The notes: generated by a model not told the origin, from the letters alone. A stretch of 64,000 nucleotides of DNA from G964020055 sp964020055 (GCA_964020055.1 OZ026533.1:558001-622000), one strand, 5' to 3'. Shown: positions 45,313-55,255, counted from the stretch's first letter. A program made the numbers and translations.

Positions 45313-46134
45313 ATGAAGTTTTCTTATTTAAAACAATTATCATATTTAGATATTGCATTTCATATAGTGACATTAATTATAATTAGCATAGCATCTATCG
45401 ATGGAAGTTATACTACAAATATTCAAACTTTAATTGCAATATCTGTCTTTTCTTCATTAGGTTTCATTGCTTCTGTATCTCAATTAAAATGGTTCTTATT
45501 TTTCTTTTTAGGAGGTCTATTTCTTGATTTAATTATGTTACGTATATGTGCTTCAACAAACTTTAGCTTAGCAACTGAAATGTATTTTATAATTTTTATT
45601 AGTAAAATCTTACAGTTTTTTTATATTGCTTACTACAATATTAAACATGAAAAAGATCCTAATATTACTAAATTATCATGTTTAGCATGGCATCTAGTGT
45701 TTATAAGAATGTATATAGGCTTAATGTTAGTTTGTCATTGTATAGCAAAATTATTTTTAGGTGAGCAAGTTAGATCTGGAGCGGTAGTTTTTTTTAAATC
45801 ACTTGGCTTTTCTCATCCAGTAGAGATGGTGCTTTTAGCAGGTATATGTGAATTTTTTGGGGCATTAGGATTAGGATTAGGAACATTTACTAGAGTTAGC
45901 TCTTTAGCAACTGGATTATTTTTATTAATTGTAACAATAACAGGAAATCATTTCACTTTAGCTTTCTCTGGTTATGAATATCAACTACTTTGGTGTGTTT
46001 TTGCATTTAGCTTCTTTGTAAGTGGCTCTCAAAATTTCTCTGTTGATGGTATTTTGAGATATAAAATAGAAAATTGCCCAAAAGGAAAAAACAAAAGTAA
46101 GTTAGGAAAATTTATTTTGAATATCACAAAATAA
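45313..46134 (+). CDS. DoxX-family membrane protein with N-terminal extension
   Basis: 273 residues with about eight hydrophobic segments. The C-terminal half (about 130-250) matches DoxX-like proteins: IRMYIGLMLVCHCIAKLF, then HPVEMVLLAGICEFFGALGLGLG and FTRVSSLATGLFLL. The N-terminal 125 residues form four additional membrane segments not usual for DoxX. AAAGGAGG 4-5 nt upstream is the strongest Shine-Dalgarno noted here, implying efficient translation. Some DoxX proteins take part in redox or thiosulfate:quinone reactions. The role here is open. Confidence 0.8.
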   Translation: MKFSYLKQLSYLDIAFHIVTLIIISIASIDGSYTTNIQTLIAISVFSSLGFIASVSQLKWFLFFFLGGLFLDLIMLRICASTNFSLATEMYFIIFISKILQFFYIAYYNIKHEKDPNITKLSCLAWHLVFIRMYIGLMLVCHCIAKLFLGEQVRSGAVVFFKSLGFSHPVEMVLLAGICEFFGALGLGLGTFTRVSSLATGLFLLIVTITGNHFTLAFSGYEYQLLWCVFAFSFFVSGSQNFSVDGILRYKIENCPKGKNKSKLGKFILNITK

Positions 46135-46142
46135 TTTTTAAT

Positions 46143-46174
46143 GTACCATTATTTATTATATTAAATAATGGTAC
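46143..46174. terminator. Hairpin between converging DoxX and NUDIX genes
   Basis: A 13-bp perfect stem (46143-46155 with 46162-46174). T-runs are short on both sides, so termination efficiency is uncertain. Confidence 0.55.
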
Positions 46175-46179
46175 GAATT

Positions 46180-47061
46180 TCAAAGTATAAAATAGTTATT
46201 TTCTTTATGTGTCAGCTTACTAATTAACTCAAATATCTTATCATAAATTAACATAGACTTATTTATGATTTGTTTTTCTAACAAAAATTTAAAAATACTT
46301 AAGGCACTATTATATTTATAATCTTCTAAGTTAAAAATTAAATGTTTTTGTAAGTCATTACAATTCCATAAATAAAAATCTTCTGCTTCATTATCATACG
46401 GCTTTAATATAACTTTTTCATCTACTTCTAAATTGAAAATATGCATAATATCATTTCGTAAACCACCATATTTTTCTATCATATATGCTAATGATGCAGA
46501 ATATGTAGCTTGAGATGTTATATTTTGATCTAAACTGGCTTCTTCTTTACCTTCTTTTATAACTGTGTCCATAGCTGAATATCCATATGATATAGCCCCT
46601 GCAAATGAACTATCTAGTTTGAATGGTTCAACTTTTGTATTACCTCTTTTACTAACCCATAAAAAATATTCTTTCTCTTTTTTTACAAAAACATTTACAT
46701 GTATTCCGCAACCTATAAAACCAAATAAATGCCCAATGGAACGGTCTACTTTCATGATTTTATTTGATAATGTAAAATCTGTTACTAAAATATACTCATT
46801 TCTTAAATATGGAATAATTTTATGGTTTAATAATGTATTAGAGATATTTTGAAAAAGTTTAGTAGAAGCATCGAAAGATATGTTTGAATATTTACTAATA
46901 ATTTCATTGTTATTTTCCATAAAAAAATCAGAAAAATATTCAAGAATAAAATTCTTGATATTGCTTTTAATATAACCTACATATCTATCATTTATTTTCA
47001 AAAGAAAATAAGAAGATAAATCAATATTGTTAAACTGATTTTGAAATAAATCGAAGTTCAT
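46180..47061 (-). CDS. NUDIX hydrolase, thiamine-pyrophosphokinase-related type
   Basis: 293 residues. The middle domain has a NUDIX box (about 163-185): a glycine, then the core KEGKEEASL in place of REUxEExGU, with Tyr at the first Glu position. The overall layout, a DUF4743-type N-terminal domain followed by NUDIX, resembles Tnr3-like proteins that cut oxidised thiamine diphosphates. The core Glu residues that bind magnesium are kept (KEGKEE). Substrate is unproven. It is next to gcrA on the same strand. Confidence 0.8.
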   Translation of the reverse strand: MNFDLFQNQFNNIDLSSYFLLKINDRYVGYIKSNIKNFILEYFSDFFMENNNEIISKYSNISFDASTKLFQNISNTLLNHKIIPYLRNEYILVTDFTLSNKIMKVDRSIGHLFGFIGCGIHVNVFVKKEKEYFLWVSKRGNTKVEPFKLDSSFAGAISYGYSAMDTVIKEGKEEASLDQNITSQATYSASLAYMIEKYGGLRNDIMHIFNLEVDEKVILKPYDNEAEDFYLWNCNDLQKHLIFNLEDYKYNSALSIFKFLLEKQIINKSMLIYDKIFELISKLTHKENNYFIL

Positions 47062-47088
47062 ATTTATAAACTATAATTATATTATAAA

Positions 47089-47601
47089 CTAACTTTCATT
47101 ATCTTCTATGTCTTCTATGTCTTCTTCTATATCTTCATCTGCTTCTATGTCTGATGTTGTATACAAGTTTTCTGTATTTTTAGAAGCTTTTTTTACCATC
47201 AAATATACAGCATCATAATGTTCTGAACAATAAGGTTTATCAGAAAAAGTTTTTTCCCCACAAAAAGAAAAACCGCTCTCTCTATCTCCATAAGGCCAAA
47301 TACACATTCCAGCTTCTATTTCCTCTAATTTATATTCTCCTTTTTCTTTTTTATCATTATTAGATAAAAATGGAGTTGTAAAATCATAGATGAAATCTTG
47401 ATCATCTGAAGAAGATATATCTTCACTATCTTTATTATTTGATACTCTAGATAAATTTAATCTATGAATTTTGCCTATAATAGCATTTTTGGTAAAACCT
47501 AGCTGTTTTGCTATTTCAGCTGTAGGTAATGTTTGTTCTAAATATAATTCTTTTAATTGAGCAATTAACTCATCATTCCACTTAGATGGTCTTTGTGTCA
47601 T
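47089..47601 (-). CDS. gcrA: Cell-cycle regulator GcrA
   Basis: 170 residues. The N-terminal helix-turn-helix (WNDELIAQLKELYL, then LGFTKNAIIGKIHRL near 27-42) is nearly canonical. The C-terminal zinc-like motif CIWPYGDRESGFSFCGEK, with PYCSEH, is near 98-130. GcrA binds sigma-70 RNA polymerase at promoters carrying GANTC sites methylated by CcrM, so a CcrM-type methylase is predicted elsewhere. The C-terminal 20 or so residues are a highly acidic tail (Asp/Glu repeats) and may be lineage-specific. Confidence 0.93.
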   Translation of the reverse strand: MTQRPSKWNDELIAQLKELYLEQTLPTAEIAKQLGFTKNAIIGKIHRLNLSRVSNNKDSEDISSSDDQDFIYDFTTPFLSNNDKKEKGEYKLEEIEAGMCIWPYGDRESGFSFCGEKTFSDKPYCSEHYDAVYLMVKKASKNTENLYTTSDIEADEDIEEDIEDIEDNES

Positions 47602-47661
47602 TATTATACCTTTTAAAATTTATATAATGCTTAATATTATATTTATAAATAATTTTAGTTA

Positions 47662-49224
47662 TTAAGCATTTATTACATCATCCAATAATTTTATAGAGTT
47701 ATCTATACCATACAAAACAAAAAATGAACCCATTCTTGGTCCTTGTGGTTGTCCTAACAAAGTTTCATATAGTAATTTAAACCAATCTTTCAAATTTATA
47801 TTATTATCTTTGCCTACAAAATATACTCGACTTTGTACTTCTGATATAGTTACACTTGTATTACCTATAAAGTTTTCTAACTCGGCTTTTAACTGAGTTA
47901 ACAATTTTTTTTCTTCTAAATTTGGCTTTTTGTAAACTATAGTTGGTTTAACAAAATCTATATAATAATTTATACAATAAGTTAGTAACTCATCTACTAT
48001 AACTTTAGTTTCATTATTAAAATTGTAATATTTACTTACAAAATTCCATAATAACGTTTTATCTTCAGTTTTTAATACAGCAACTAAATTTAATATCAAT
48101 GCAAAACTAACTTCTTCTAAACCTTTTGGTGGGTTATTCTTATGTATAAAGAAGATAGGAGATTCAACTTTTTGTTCATTGGTTAAACCATCATACTTAG
48201 AAACATGCGTCAACCAGTCATCAACATTTTTAGGTACTATTTCTAAATATAAACGTTTAGCTGTTTGCGGTTTTTGATACATATAATATGATAAACTTTC
48301 TTTATTACCATATTTTAACCATTGTTCTATAGACAAGCCATTTCCTTTAGATTTAGAAATTTTTTCTCCATTTTTATCTAGAAATAATTCATATATAAAT
48401 GCTTGAGGAGCTGGTTTACCTAATACTTTACAAATTTTTGAAGATAATTCTAAAGATGGTATCAAATCTTTACCTAGCATTTCATAATCAACACCCAAAG
48501 CTGCCCATCTTAATGCCCAATCGGCCTTCCATTGCATTTTACAGTAACCATCTGTAACTTTAGTTTCTTCTTCTTTTCCTTCTTCATCGATATATATTAA
48601 CGTTCCAGCTTTTGGATCTACATGTATTACTTTTGCTTGTAGTACATTACCTGTTTTTTGAGAAATTGGTAAAAAAGGTGAGTAAGTTTCTCTTCTTTCT
48701 GCACCTAAAGTTGGCACTATTATATTTTTAATTTCTTCATGGTGTTCTAATGCAATTAAAAGCATTTCATTAAAAAGACCATTTTTATAATAATGTGTTG
48801 CACTTTTAAATTCATATTCAAAACCAAAACTATTCAAAAAGTTTTGCAACATAGTATTATTATGCTCTGCAAAACTATCAAATTTTCCAAAAGGATCTGC
48901 AACTTTACTTAATGGTTTATTAATATAACTTTGCAACATTTCTTGATTAGGAATGTTTGTTGGAACTTTTCTTAGTGCGTCCATATCATCTGAAAAAGCA
49001 AACAATTTTGTTGGTATGTCTGAAATTAAACTAAAAGCATATCTAACCATAGAGGTTCTTGCAACTTCACCAAACGTACCAATATGTGGCAACCCAGATG
49101 GTCCGTAACCTGTTTCAAATAAAACATAACCTTTTTCTGGAGTTTTTCCATTCAATTTATGTAATATTTTTTTTGCCTCTTCTAAAGGCCATGCTCTAGA
49201 CTTTAAATACAAGTCTTTAATCAT
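47662..49224 (-). CDS. lysS: Class I lysyl-tRNA synthetase
   Basis: 520 residues. The class I HIGH-type motif is GLPHIGTFGEVARTSM near 44-59, and the KMSKS-type motif is EKISKSKGNG near 285-294. This archaeal-type LysRS, instead of class II LysS/LysU, is found in many alphaproteobacteria. It charges tRNA-Lys, whose gene is not in this window. Confidence 0.96.
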   Translation of the reverse strand: MIKDLYLKSRAWPLEEAKKILHKLNGKTPEKGYVLFETGYGPSGLPHIGTFGEVARTSMVRYAFSLISDIPTKLFAFSDDMDALRKVPTNIPNQEMLQSYINKPLSKVADPFGKFDSFAEHNNTMLQNFLNSFGFEYEFKSATHYYKNGLFNEMLLIALEHHEEIKNIIVPTLGAERRETYSPFLPISQKTGNVLQAKVIHVDPKAGTLIYIDEEGKEEETKVTDGYCKMQWKADWALRWAALGVDYEMLGKDLIPSLELSSKICKVLGKPAPQAFIYELFLDKNGEKISKSKGNGLSIEQWLKYGNKESLSYYMYQKPQTAKRLYLEIVPKNVDDWLTHVSKYDGLTNEQKVESPIFFIHKNNPPKGLEEVSFALILNLVAVLKTEDKTLLWNFVSKYYNFNNETKVIVDELLTYCINYYIDFVKPTIVYKKPNLEEKKLLTQLKAELENFIGNTSVTISEVQSRVYFVGKDNNINLKDWFKLLYETLLGQPQGPRMGSFFVLYGIDNSIKLLDDVINA

Positions 49225-49307
49225 AAATTTCCTCTTTTATGTATATATTCATAATTTAGTATATTGATATTTAAAATATATATCAATTTTTTAATATTTT
49301 TAATCTG

Positions 49308-50819
49308 TTAGATATCTGATATTATATTTTTCCATTTTTTATCTATTATATCTAATATTTCATTATCCATTTTTATTTTTCTTCCCCAATTACGATTGGT
49401 TTCTGGATAAATTTTAGTTGTTGCATCTATACCTATTTTAGAACCTAATCCTGAAACAGGAGATGCAAAATCTAAATAATCTATTGGTGTATTTTCAACT
49501 ATCATACTATCTCTTTTAGGATCTACATTTGTAGATACAGCCCACATAACTTCGTTTGTATCACGAATGTTTATATCTTCATCTACAATTATAATGAATT
49601 TTGTATACATAAATTGACGTAAATATGACCAAATACCCATCATTATCCTTTTGGCTTGTCCTGCATAAAGTTTTTTAATAGAAACAAAAGCCATTCTATA
49701 TGAACATGCCTCAGGTAGCAAATAAAAGTCTTGAATTTCAGGAAATTGTTGTTTTATTATAGGAACAAATAAGTCATTCAAACAGTCTCCTAAAATAGAA
49801 CATTCATCTGGTGGAGCTGATGTGTAAGTAGATAAATATATTGGATTTTTTTTGGTTGTAATTGCATGTATTTCAAAAACAGGAAAATCTTCTACATCAT
49901 TATAATACCCTGTATGATCTCCATAAGGACCTTCTGGAGCTAATTTATCACACTTAATCATTCCTTCTAAAATTATTTCTGCATGTGCTGGAACCAACAT
50001 ATCATTAGTTATTGCTTTTACTAACTCTGTTTTTTCATTACGTAATAATCCAGCAAATCGATATTCAGATAAATTATCAGGAACTGGAATAACTGCAGAT
50101 AACATAAGAGCTGGGTCTGCTCCGATTGCAACTGCAATTGGCATATCTTTACCTGGAAAACTTTTTTTCCACCTAGCAAATTGCTGTGCTCCTCCTCTAT
50201 GTGCTAACCAACGCATAACTAACTCATTTTGAGATAGTTTTTGCATTCTATATATTCCTACATTGTAATCATCTGTATCATCTTTTTCAACTGAGTTATC
50301 TTCTTTGTAATATGAGGGTCCTAAAGTTATAACCATACCCCAAGTTATAAGAGGAGCCGGTTCATTAGGCCAACAAGTTTGAATTGGCAATATATCTAAA
50401 TTAACATCTTTACCTTTGTAAATAATTTCCTGAGATGGGGCTTTTTTAATTTGTTTACTAGACATTGCCATAACTCTTTTCAAAATTGGCAATGACGAAA
50501 ATGCTTCTTTAAAAGATGAAGGTGGTTTTGGTTGCCTCAAAAAAGCTAATAATTCACCTAACTCTTTTATATTATCTTTATTTTGATTTAAACCTAAGCT
50601 AAACCTATTTTTATTACAAAATAAATTTATTAAAACAGGATATTGCGATTTTATACCATTTTCATTTATTACATTATGGCACAGCATTGCTTGCTTGCCA
50701 CTAAGTAGTAATCTTTTTTGAATTTCTGTTAATTCTAAATTGGTACTTAGTTCTTCGTATGTTTCTAATAATTCATTGTTTTGTTTCAAAACATTTAAAA
50801 AATCTTGTAAACTTTTCAT
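49308..50819 (-). CDS. ubiD: 4-hydroxy-3-polyprenylbenzoate decarboxylase UbiD
   Basis: 503-residue prenylated-FMN decarboxylase of ubiquinone synthesis. Signatures are VGIYRMQKLSQNELVMRW near 188-205, RGGAQQFARWKKSFPG, and the catalytic-region CDKLAPEGPYGDHTGYY near 288-304. A UbiX enzyme for cofactor supply is expected elsewhere. It is 37 nt upstream of ubiA on the same strand, so the two steps (prenylation, decarboxylation) are probably co-transcribed. Confidence 0.95.
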   Translation of the reverse strand: MKSLQDFLNVLKQNNELLETYEELSTNLELTEIQKRLLLSGKQAMLCHNVINENGIKSQYPVLINLFCNKNRFSLGLNQNKDNIKELGELLAFLRQPKPPSSFKEAFSSLPILKRVMAMSSKQIKKAPSQEIIYKGKDVNLDILPIQTCWPNEPAPLITWGMVITLGPSYYKEDNSVEKDDTDDYNVGIYRMQKLSQNELVMRWLAHRGGAQQFARWKKSFPGKDMPIAVAIGADPALMLSAVIPVPDNLSEYRFAGLLRNEKTELVKAITNDMLVPAHAEIILEGMIKCDKLAPEGPYGDHTGYYNDVEDFPVFEIHAITTKKNPIYLSTYTSAPPDECSILGDCLNDLFVPIIKQQFPEIQDFYLLPEACSYRMAFVSIKKLYAGQAKRIMMGIWSYLRQFMYTKFIIIVDEDINIRDTNEVMWAVSTNVDPKRDSMIVENTPIDYLDFASPVSGLGSKIGIDATTKIYPETNRNWGRKIKMDNEILDIIDKKWKNIISDI

Positions 50820-50856
50820 CTAGATTATTCTTTACAAATTTGTAGTTGTATGTGGT

Positions 50857-51744
50857 TTAAATAAAAATTATTTTTTTTATAATTTGTGTGTATTTACCAA
50901 AAACAATAGCTAATAAAATCAAAAAGGAAAATACTACATTTACTTTGAAAAATAAAAAACAACTTTTGGGTTGTTTATATTTAGTAATCAGTAAGCCTAA
51001 TAATAATGTAAAACATGCAATATATATAATCAAAAAATAGGTTATATCTAATTGCTCTTCTAAACCAACTAAACTCAAAAATATTGCTAATGGAGTACAC
51101 AAAAGTATCAAAATTAATTTGTTTTTATCACCTAAAGATACTGCTAATGATTTAACACCTAGTTTTTTATCATAATCATAATCTTGATATGCATAAACAG
51201 TATCATAAATTAAAGTCCAAAAAATTCCTGCTACGTACAAATATATAGCAGAAAGTGTAATTGTATTTTGCATAATCGCAGATCCTAATAAGATCCCCCA
51301 ATTAAAAGTCAAACCTAAAATTAATTGTGGTGCTGAAAAAAAACGTTTGAATAATGGATATATTACAACAGGTATGATAGATAAAATAGCTATTACTTGA
51401 GCAAAGGGAGGCAATATTAATAATACTACACACGGTAATATTAATAATAACAAAGCAAAAATTATAGCATTTTTTACGTTGATATCACCTGCTGCTATAG
51501 GTCTTTTCTTTGTTCTTTTGATTTGCTTATCTATATTTCTATCAAAAATATCATTCACTACACATCCAAACGAACGCATCAAAATAGAACAACCTATAAA
51601 GCTTGTAAAATATATTAAGCCCTGTTTTGCTGTAATTTTATCATCATAATATAAAGTTAAAGACCATAAACCAGGTAGCATAAGTAAAAAAGCACCCCAA
51701 AGACTATTTAGTCTGGCCAAAATATAATAGTTTTGTAATTTCAT
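50857..51744 (-). CDS. ubiA: 4-hydroxybenzoate polyprenyltransferase UbiA
   Basis: 295-residue inner-membrane prenyltransferase with about eight helices. The first Asp motif is CVVNDIFDRNIDKQIKRTKKRP near 62-83, split as NDIFD; the second is YDTVYAYQDYDYDKKLG near 185. It attaches the polyprenyl tail to 4-hydroxybenzoate, the product later becoming ubiquinone and, if RquA is active, rhodoquinone. Confidence 0.95.
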   Translation of the reverse strand: MKLQNYYILARLNSLWGAFLLMLPGLWSLTLYYDDKITAKQGLIYFTSFIGCSILMRSFGCVVNDIFDRNIDKQIKRTKKRPIAAGDINVKNAIIFALLLLILPCVVLLILPPFAQVIAILSIIPVVIYPLFKRFFSAPQLILGLTFNWGILLGSAIMQNTITLSAIYLYVAGIFWTLIYDTVYAYQDYDYDKKLGVKSLAVSLGDKNKLILILLCTPLAIFLSLVGLEEQLDITYFLIIYIACFTLLLGLLITKYKQPKSCFLFFKVNVVFSFLILLAIVFGKYTQIIKKIIFI

Positions 51745-51874
51745 ATAGTAAGTTATATCAAGATATTTTTATATTATTTATACTGAAGTATATTCTTGTA
51801 TTATAAATTATAAGATTTATTATTCATAGTATATAATCAATTTTTATTAATAGTATTTATTATTTGTTTACCAT

Positions 51875-52615
51875 ATGAATTATGATAAAATTATCACTAG
51901 GTGTTTCTGTGAAAAAAAACTTGAACCTGGTATTTATATAAGCCTTTTAGAAGATCAATACAAACATATTGTTGTCGTTTTGAGGGTAAAGATCAATCAT
52001 CATATAACCTTATTTAATGAACAATATGGAGAATTTTTAGCTAAAATACATAAAATAGATAAACATTCTGTTCAAGTATACGTAGTTAAAAAAATCAAAG
52101 ATTATAAAAAAGATGATTTGCAGATTATATTAGCATATTCACCCTTAAAAAAAAATTGTAATGACTTTGTAATTGAAAAATCAACTGAATTAGGTATTAA
52201 AAAAATTGTCCAAATTATTACAGAGCGAACTGTAAATAAACCTATTTTAGAACACAAAATAACTCAAAAATGTATTTTGTCAGCTCAACAATGTGGTAGA
52301 ATTGATATTCCAAATGTGATGGAAAGTATATCTTTAAAAGATTTTATAAATAACCATAATACATTACCAATATTTTGGTTAAATGAAGATAGAAATTCTA
52401 TAAAATTAGTAAATTCTATAGAAAAATTTATTGGCATAGAAAACAAAATTATAATATTAATAGGCCCTGAGGGTGGTTTTAGCGATAAAGAAAAAGAATT
52501 TTTATACACAAAAAAAAATGTTAATAATGTATATCTTGATACTAACATTTTAAGAGCAGAAACTGCAGTAATAGCTGCAATAGTTGCAATAAAAACAAAA
52601 TATAATTATTTATAA
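51875..52615 (+). CDS. rsmE: 16S rRNA m3U1498 methyltransferase RsmE
   Basis: 246-residue SPOUT-fold enzyme. Motifs: DFVIEKSTELGIKKIVQI near 104-121, the knot motif LIGPEGGFSDKE near 195-206 and the C-terminal ILRAETAVIAAIVA near 228-241. It is divergent from ubiA and 27 nt ahead of gshA, a conserved alphaproteobacterial neighbourhood. Confidence 0.95.
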   Translation: MNYDKIITRCFCEKKLEPGIYISLLEDQYKHIVVVLRVKINHHITLFNEQYGEFLAKIHKIDKHSVQVYVVKKIKDYKKDDLQIILAYSPLKKNCNDFVIEKSTELGIKKIVQIITERTVNKPILEHKITQKCILSAQQCGRIDIPNVMESISLKDFINNHNTLPIFWLNEDRNSIKLVNSIEKFIGIENKIIILIGPEGGFSDKEKEFLYTKKNVNNVYLDTNILRAETAVIAAIVAIKTKYNYL

Positions 52616-52642
52616 TTTAAAATCAAATAGACAGAGTAATAT

Positions 52643-54028
52643 ATGCCATTTCCTTACCATTTAGAAAACATAAACCCTCTTTTTGATATAGAATTAACTA
52701 GTAAAAATCAGTTAATAAACTATATGTTATCCAATTTTAAAGCAAAAGATAATTATAAAATTGGATTAGAATTAGAACATTTTTTATACAATAAAAAAGA
52801 TTACTCTAGTGTTCAATATTATTCTAAAGATAATTCAAATTCATCTTTATACTATTTGCTAAATGACCTTACATTAAATAATTGGTTTCCTACTTATGAA
52901 AATGGTAACATTATAGAACTACAATCTAAATATGGTTGTATATCTTTAGAGCCAGGTGGACAAATAGAATTTTTATCACCTTTAGAAAATAATATCAAAT
53001 CTTTGAATAATAATATAATTTCTTTTTACAAAGATATAGAACCTGTTTTACAAAAACATAACTTAGGTATTTATACTTTAGGAACACACCCTAAAGATAC
53101 ATATAAAAATGTCAAAATAGTTCCGCAAAAACGTTATGAGTTAATCTTAGATTATTACAATAATAATTCTGATATAAATGCAATTGACGTGATGAAAAAC
53201 ACAGCCTCTACTCAAATTAATATTGATTTTTCAGATGAAGAAGATCTACGTAAGAAATTCAGAATATCAATGGCCTTACAACCAATTATATCGGCACTAT
53301 TTGCTAATTCTCCTTTCAAAGAAGGCAAAGTGTCTAAACATTTAAGTAATAGATCTGCTATGTGGTTACATATGGAAAAAGAACGCTCAGGGCTTTTGAA
53401 ATTCGCTTTTGAAAAAGATTTTAATGTCGAAAAATATGTTGATTTTGCACTTAATGCTCCAATATTTTTCTTGTATAAAGAAAATGCATACATACCTATA
53501 AATAATAAAATATTATTCAAAGATTATTTAACTGGTAAATTCAAGCACAAAGATTATAAACCTACATTAGGTGACTTTGTTTTACATTTAAATACACTAT
53601 TTCCAGATGTTAGAATAAAATCATATTTAGAAGTTAGATCTGCAGATGCTGTGCCTTACAATTTTGCAATTGCCTTAGCTGCTCTTTTTGTAGGGCTTCT
53701 ATATGATAAGAACTCTTTAATGGATATTTCAAATTTAACTTTAAAATGGACATATGAAGATTTAGAAAAATTAAAACAACAAATATCAACACAAGGGTTA
53801 AACATTAAATTATATGAGAAAAATTTAATAAGCATAATTAAAGATATCTTAGAAATCTCTAAATCGGGATTAATTGCTAGAAAATTAAAAGAAGAATCAT
53901 ATTTAAAACCTTTATATAATTTAATCGATTCTGATAAAACTTTAGCAGAAAAACATATTGACTTATTTCATTCAAAAAATCATGATTTAAATAAAACTAT
54001 AGAAAGCATAAACATAACTGGTTTATAA
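52643..54028 (+). CDS. gshA: Glutamate-cysteine ligase (plant/alphaproteobacterial type)
   Basis: First enzyme of glutathione synthesis. It has 461 residues of the GCS2 family. Motifs include YKIGLELEHFLYN near 38-50, SLEPGGQIEFLSPL near 102-115, MKNTASTQINIDFSDE near 183-198 and SYLEVRSADAVPYN near 330-343. It provides glutathione for GrxC and the BolA-Grx fusion. Confidence 0.94.
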   Translation: MPFPYHLENINPLFDIELTSKNQLINYMLSNFKAKDNYKIGLELEHFLYNKKDYSSVQYYSKDNSNSSLYYLLNDLTLNNWFPTYENGNIIELQSKYGCISLEPGGQIEFLSPLENNIKSLNNNIISFYKDIEPVLQKHNLGIYTLGTHPKDTYKNVKIVPQKRYELILDYYNNNSDINAIDVMKNTASTQINIDFSDEEDLRKKFRISMALQPIISALFANSPFKEGKVSKHLSNRSAMWLHMEKERSGLLKFAFEKDFNVEKYVDFALNAPIFFLYKENAYIPINNKILFKDYLTGKFKHKDYKPTLGDFVLHLNTLFPDVRIKSYLEVRSADAVPYNFAIALAALFVGLLYDKNSLMDISNLTLKWTYEDLEKLKQQISTQGLNIKLYEKNLISIIKDILEISKSGLIARKLKEESYLKPLYNLIDSDKTLAEKHIDLFHSKNHDLNKTIESINITGL

Positions 54029-54045
54029 TTATAGTCATATAATCT

Positions 54046-54882
54046 TTACAATGTGCTGTAGTGAGAGATCCAACTTGGAGTATGTTGTTGTATTAATTGA
54101 TCAACTACATATAGTTCATCGTTCTTATAGGACATTAATACCATGGCTGTTGCGTATTTATTAGCTAGTGATGTTATTTCACCTACTTTTTCTGAATTTT
54201 TTGTTAATATTGCATCCTTTATGCTAACATTTGCACCATTTAGTAATATACTTATAATCCTTTTTCTAATTACCAATCTACGTTTTGCAGAGTTTGTGAA
54301 TTCTTGTCCTAAATAACACCCTTTAGTATAGCTTATAGCGTTTAATTCATCCATTCCTACCTCAATAGGTATAGTTTTATCAATAATAAAATCTGAACTT
54401 TCAAGTACAGCATTTTTATAACATAATTCTAAATAATCTGAATAATGAATTGTATCCTCTAAATCATCAGAAGTTACATATTTATATCCCAAAGACGATA
54501 GTCTTGGGTCTATAAAGAAAAAAGTATTATTTTTAAACTTATCTTGATTTAAGTAGTAAACTTTTAAATTAGTTTCTAATACGACATCAATCTTATGAAA
54601 TAATTTATAAAAATTAAGTTTAGAGATAAACGCGTCTATATAATCTTTATGTATATCTATATAAAAATCATCATTATATTTGAATATAAAAAAATCAAAA
54701 TTATATCTTCCTTTTGGATTTAACATACAGGTATAAATGATATTTTGACTTTTTAGTATCCTAATATCATTTGTAATTAAACCTTGCAAAAAATTTTCTA
54801 TAATGCTTTTATCATCGCCTACTGCATATATTTTTAATATAAAACGTGGTAATTTACAAATTTTCATACATTTACATCTCAT
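54046..54882 (-). CDS. ygfZ: YgfZ/GcvT-like iron-sulfur maintenance protein
   Basis: 278 residues. The family hallmark KGCYLGQEF is near 190 with flanking ISYT. YgfZ supports repair or assembly of certain iron-sulfur enzymes using folate. The frame could begin at Met6 rather than Met1 (MRCKCMKICKLP); the two are close. It is convergent with gshA (17 nt gap). Confidence 0.9.
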   Translation of the reverse strand: MRCKCMKICKLPRFILKIYAVGDDKSIIENFLQGLITNDIRILKSQNIIYTCMLNPKGRYNFDFFIFKYNDDFYIDIHKDYIDAFISKLNFYKLFHKIDVVLETNLKVYYLNQDKFKNNTFFFIDPRLSSLGYKYVTSDDLEDTIHYSDYLELCYKNAVLESSDFIIDKTIPIEVGMDELNAISYTKGCYLGQEFTNSAKRRLVIRKRIISILLNGANVSIKDAILTKNSEKVGEITSLANKYATAMVLMSYKNDELYVVDQLIQQHTPSWISHYSTL

Positions 54883-54981
54883 AATACTAATACTATTTAT
54901 ATAACCTAAATTATAATTTTAAGATATTAATATTATTCAATAGTATATTTTTTTAGGATTTTGACTTTATATATTCAACAC

Positions 54982-55021
54982 AAAATAAAGTAGCATATAT
55001 AAATATATGCTACTTTATTTT
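54982..55021. terminator. Perfect 19-bp-stem hairpin between divergent genes
   Basis: 54982-55000 is the reverse complement of 55003-55021, with a 2-nt loop. T-rich sequence follows on the plus strand. It is in the wrong place to serve ygfZ or gpsA, both of which start on either side. Confidence 0.7.
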
Positions 55022-55106
55022 CCTTGTTTTTATTTTGTTTCTACAAAACAAAAAAACTAATAATTATTTATTAGATCTTTAATATTATACTACTTTATCT
55101 AATCAT

Positions 55107-55128
55107 GCAACCAATAGTTGCGTTTTTT
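55107..55128 (+). terminator. Small GC-capped hairpin with T-run
   Basis: GCAAC, 5-nt loop, GTTGC, then a run of T. A typical intrinsic terminator shape on the plus strand, with no annotated gene before it. Confidence 0.65.
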
Positions 55129-55255
55129 CTTTATATAAATTTACTATATCTTGTATTTAGTCTGAGTTTGGATAAGCAAAGTTTTATTAATTTGATTTTA
55201 CATTAATTGCAAGATACGTTATTATAAAATGCATCAATATATGAGGTATTTCTAT

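Larger units (their letters stand above)
54883..55255. other. Divergent intergenic region with stacked hairpins
   Basis: No protein-coding gene seen. Although the flanking genes point away from each other, two terminator-like hairpins lie inside (54982-55021 and 55107-55128), plus a weaker 8-bp inverted repeat around 55034-55055. A small RNA is possible. Confidence 0.5.
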
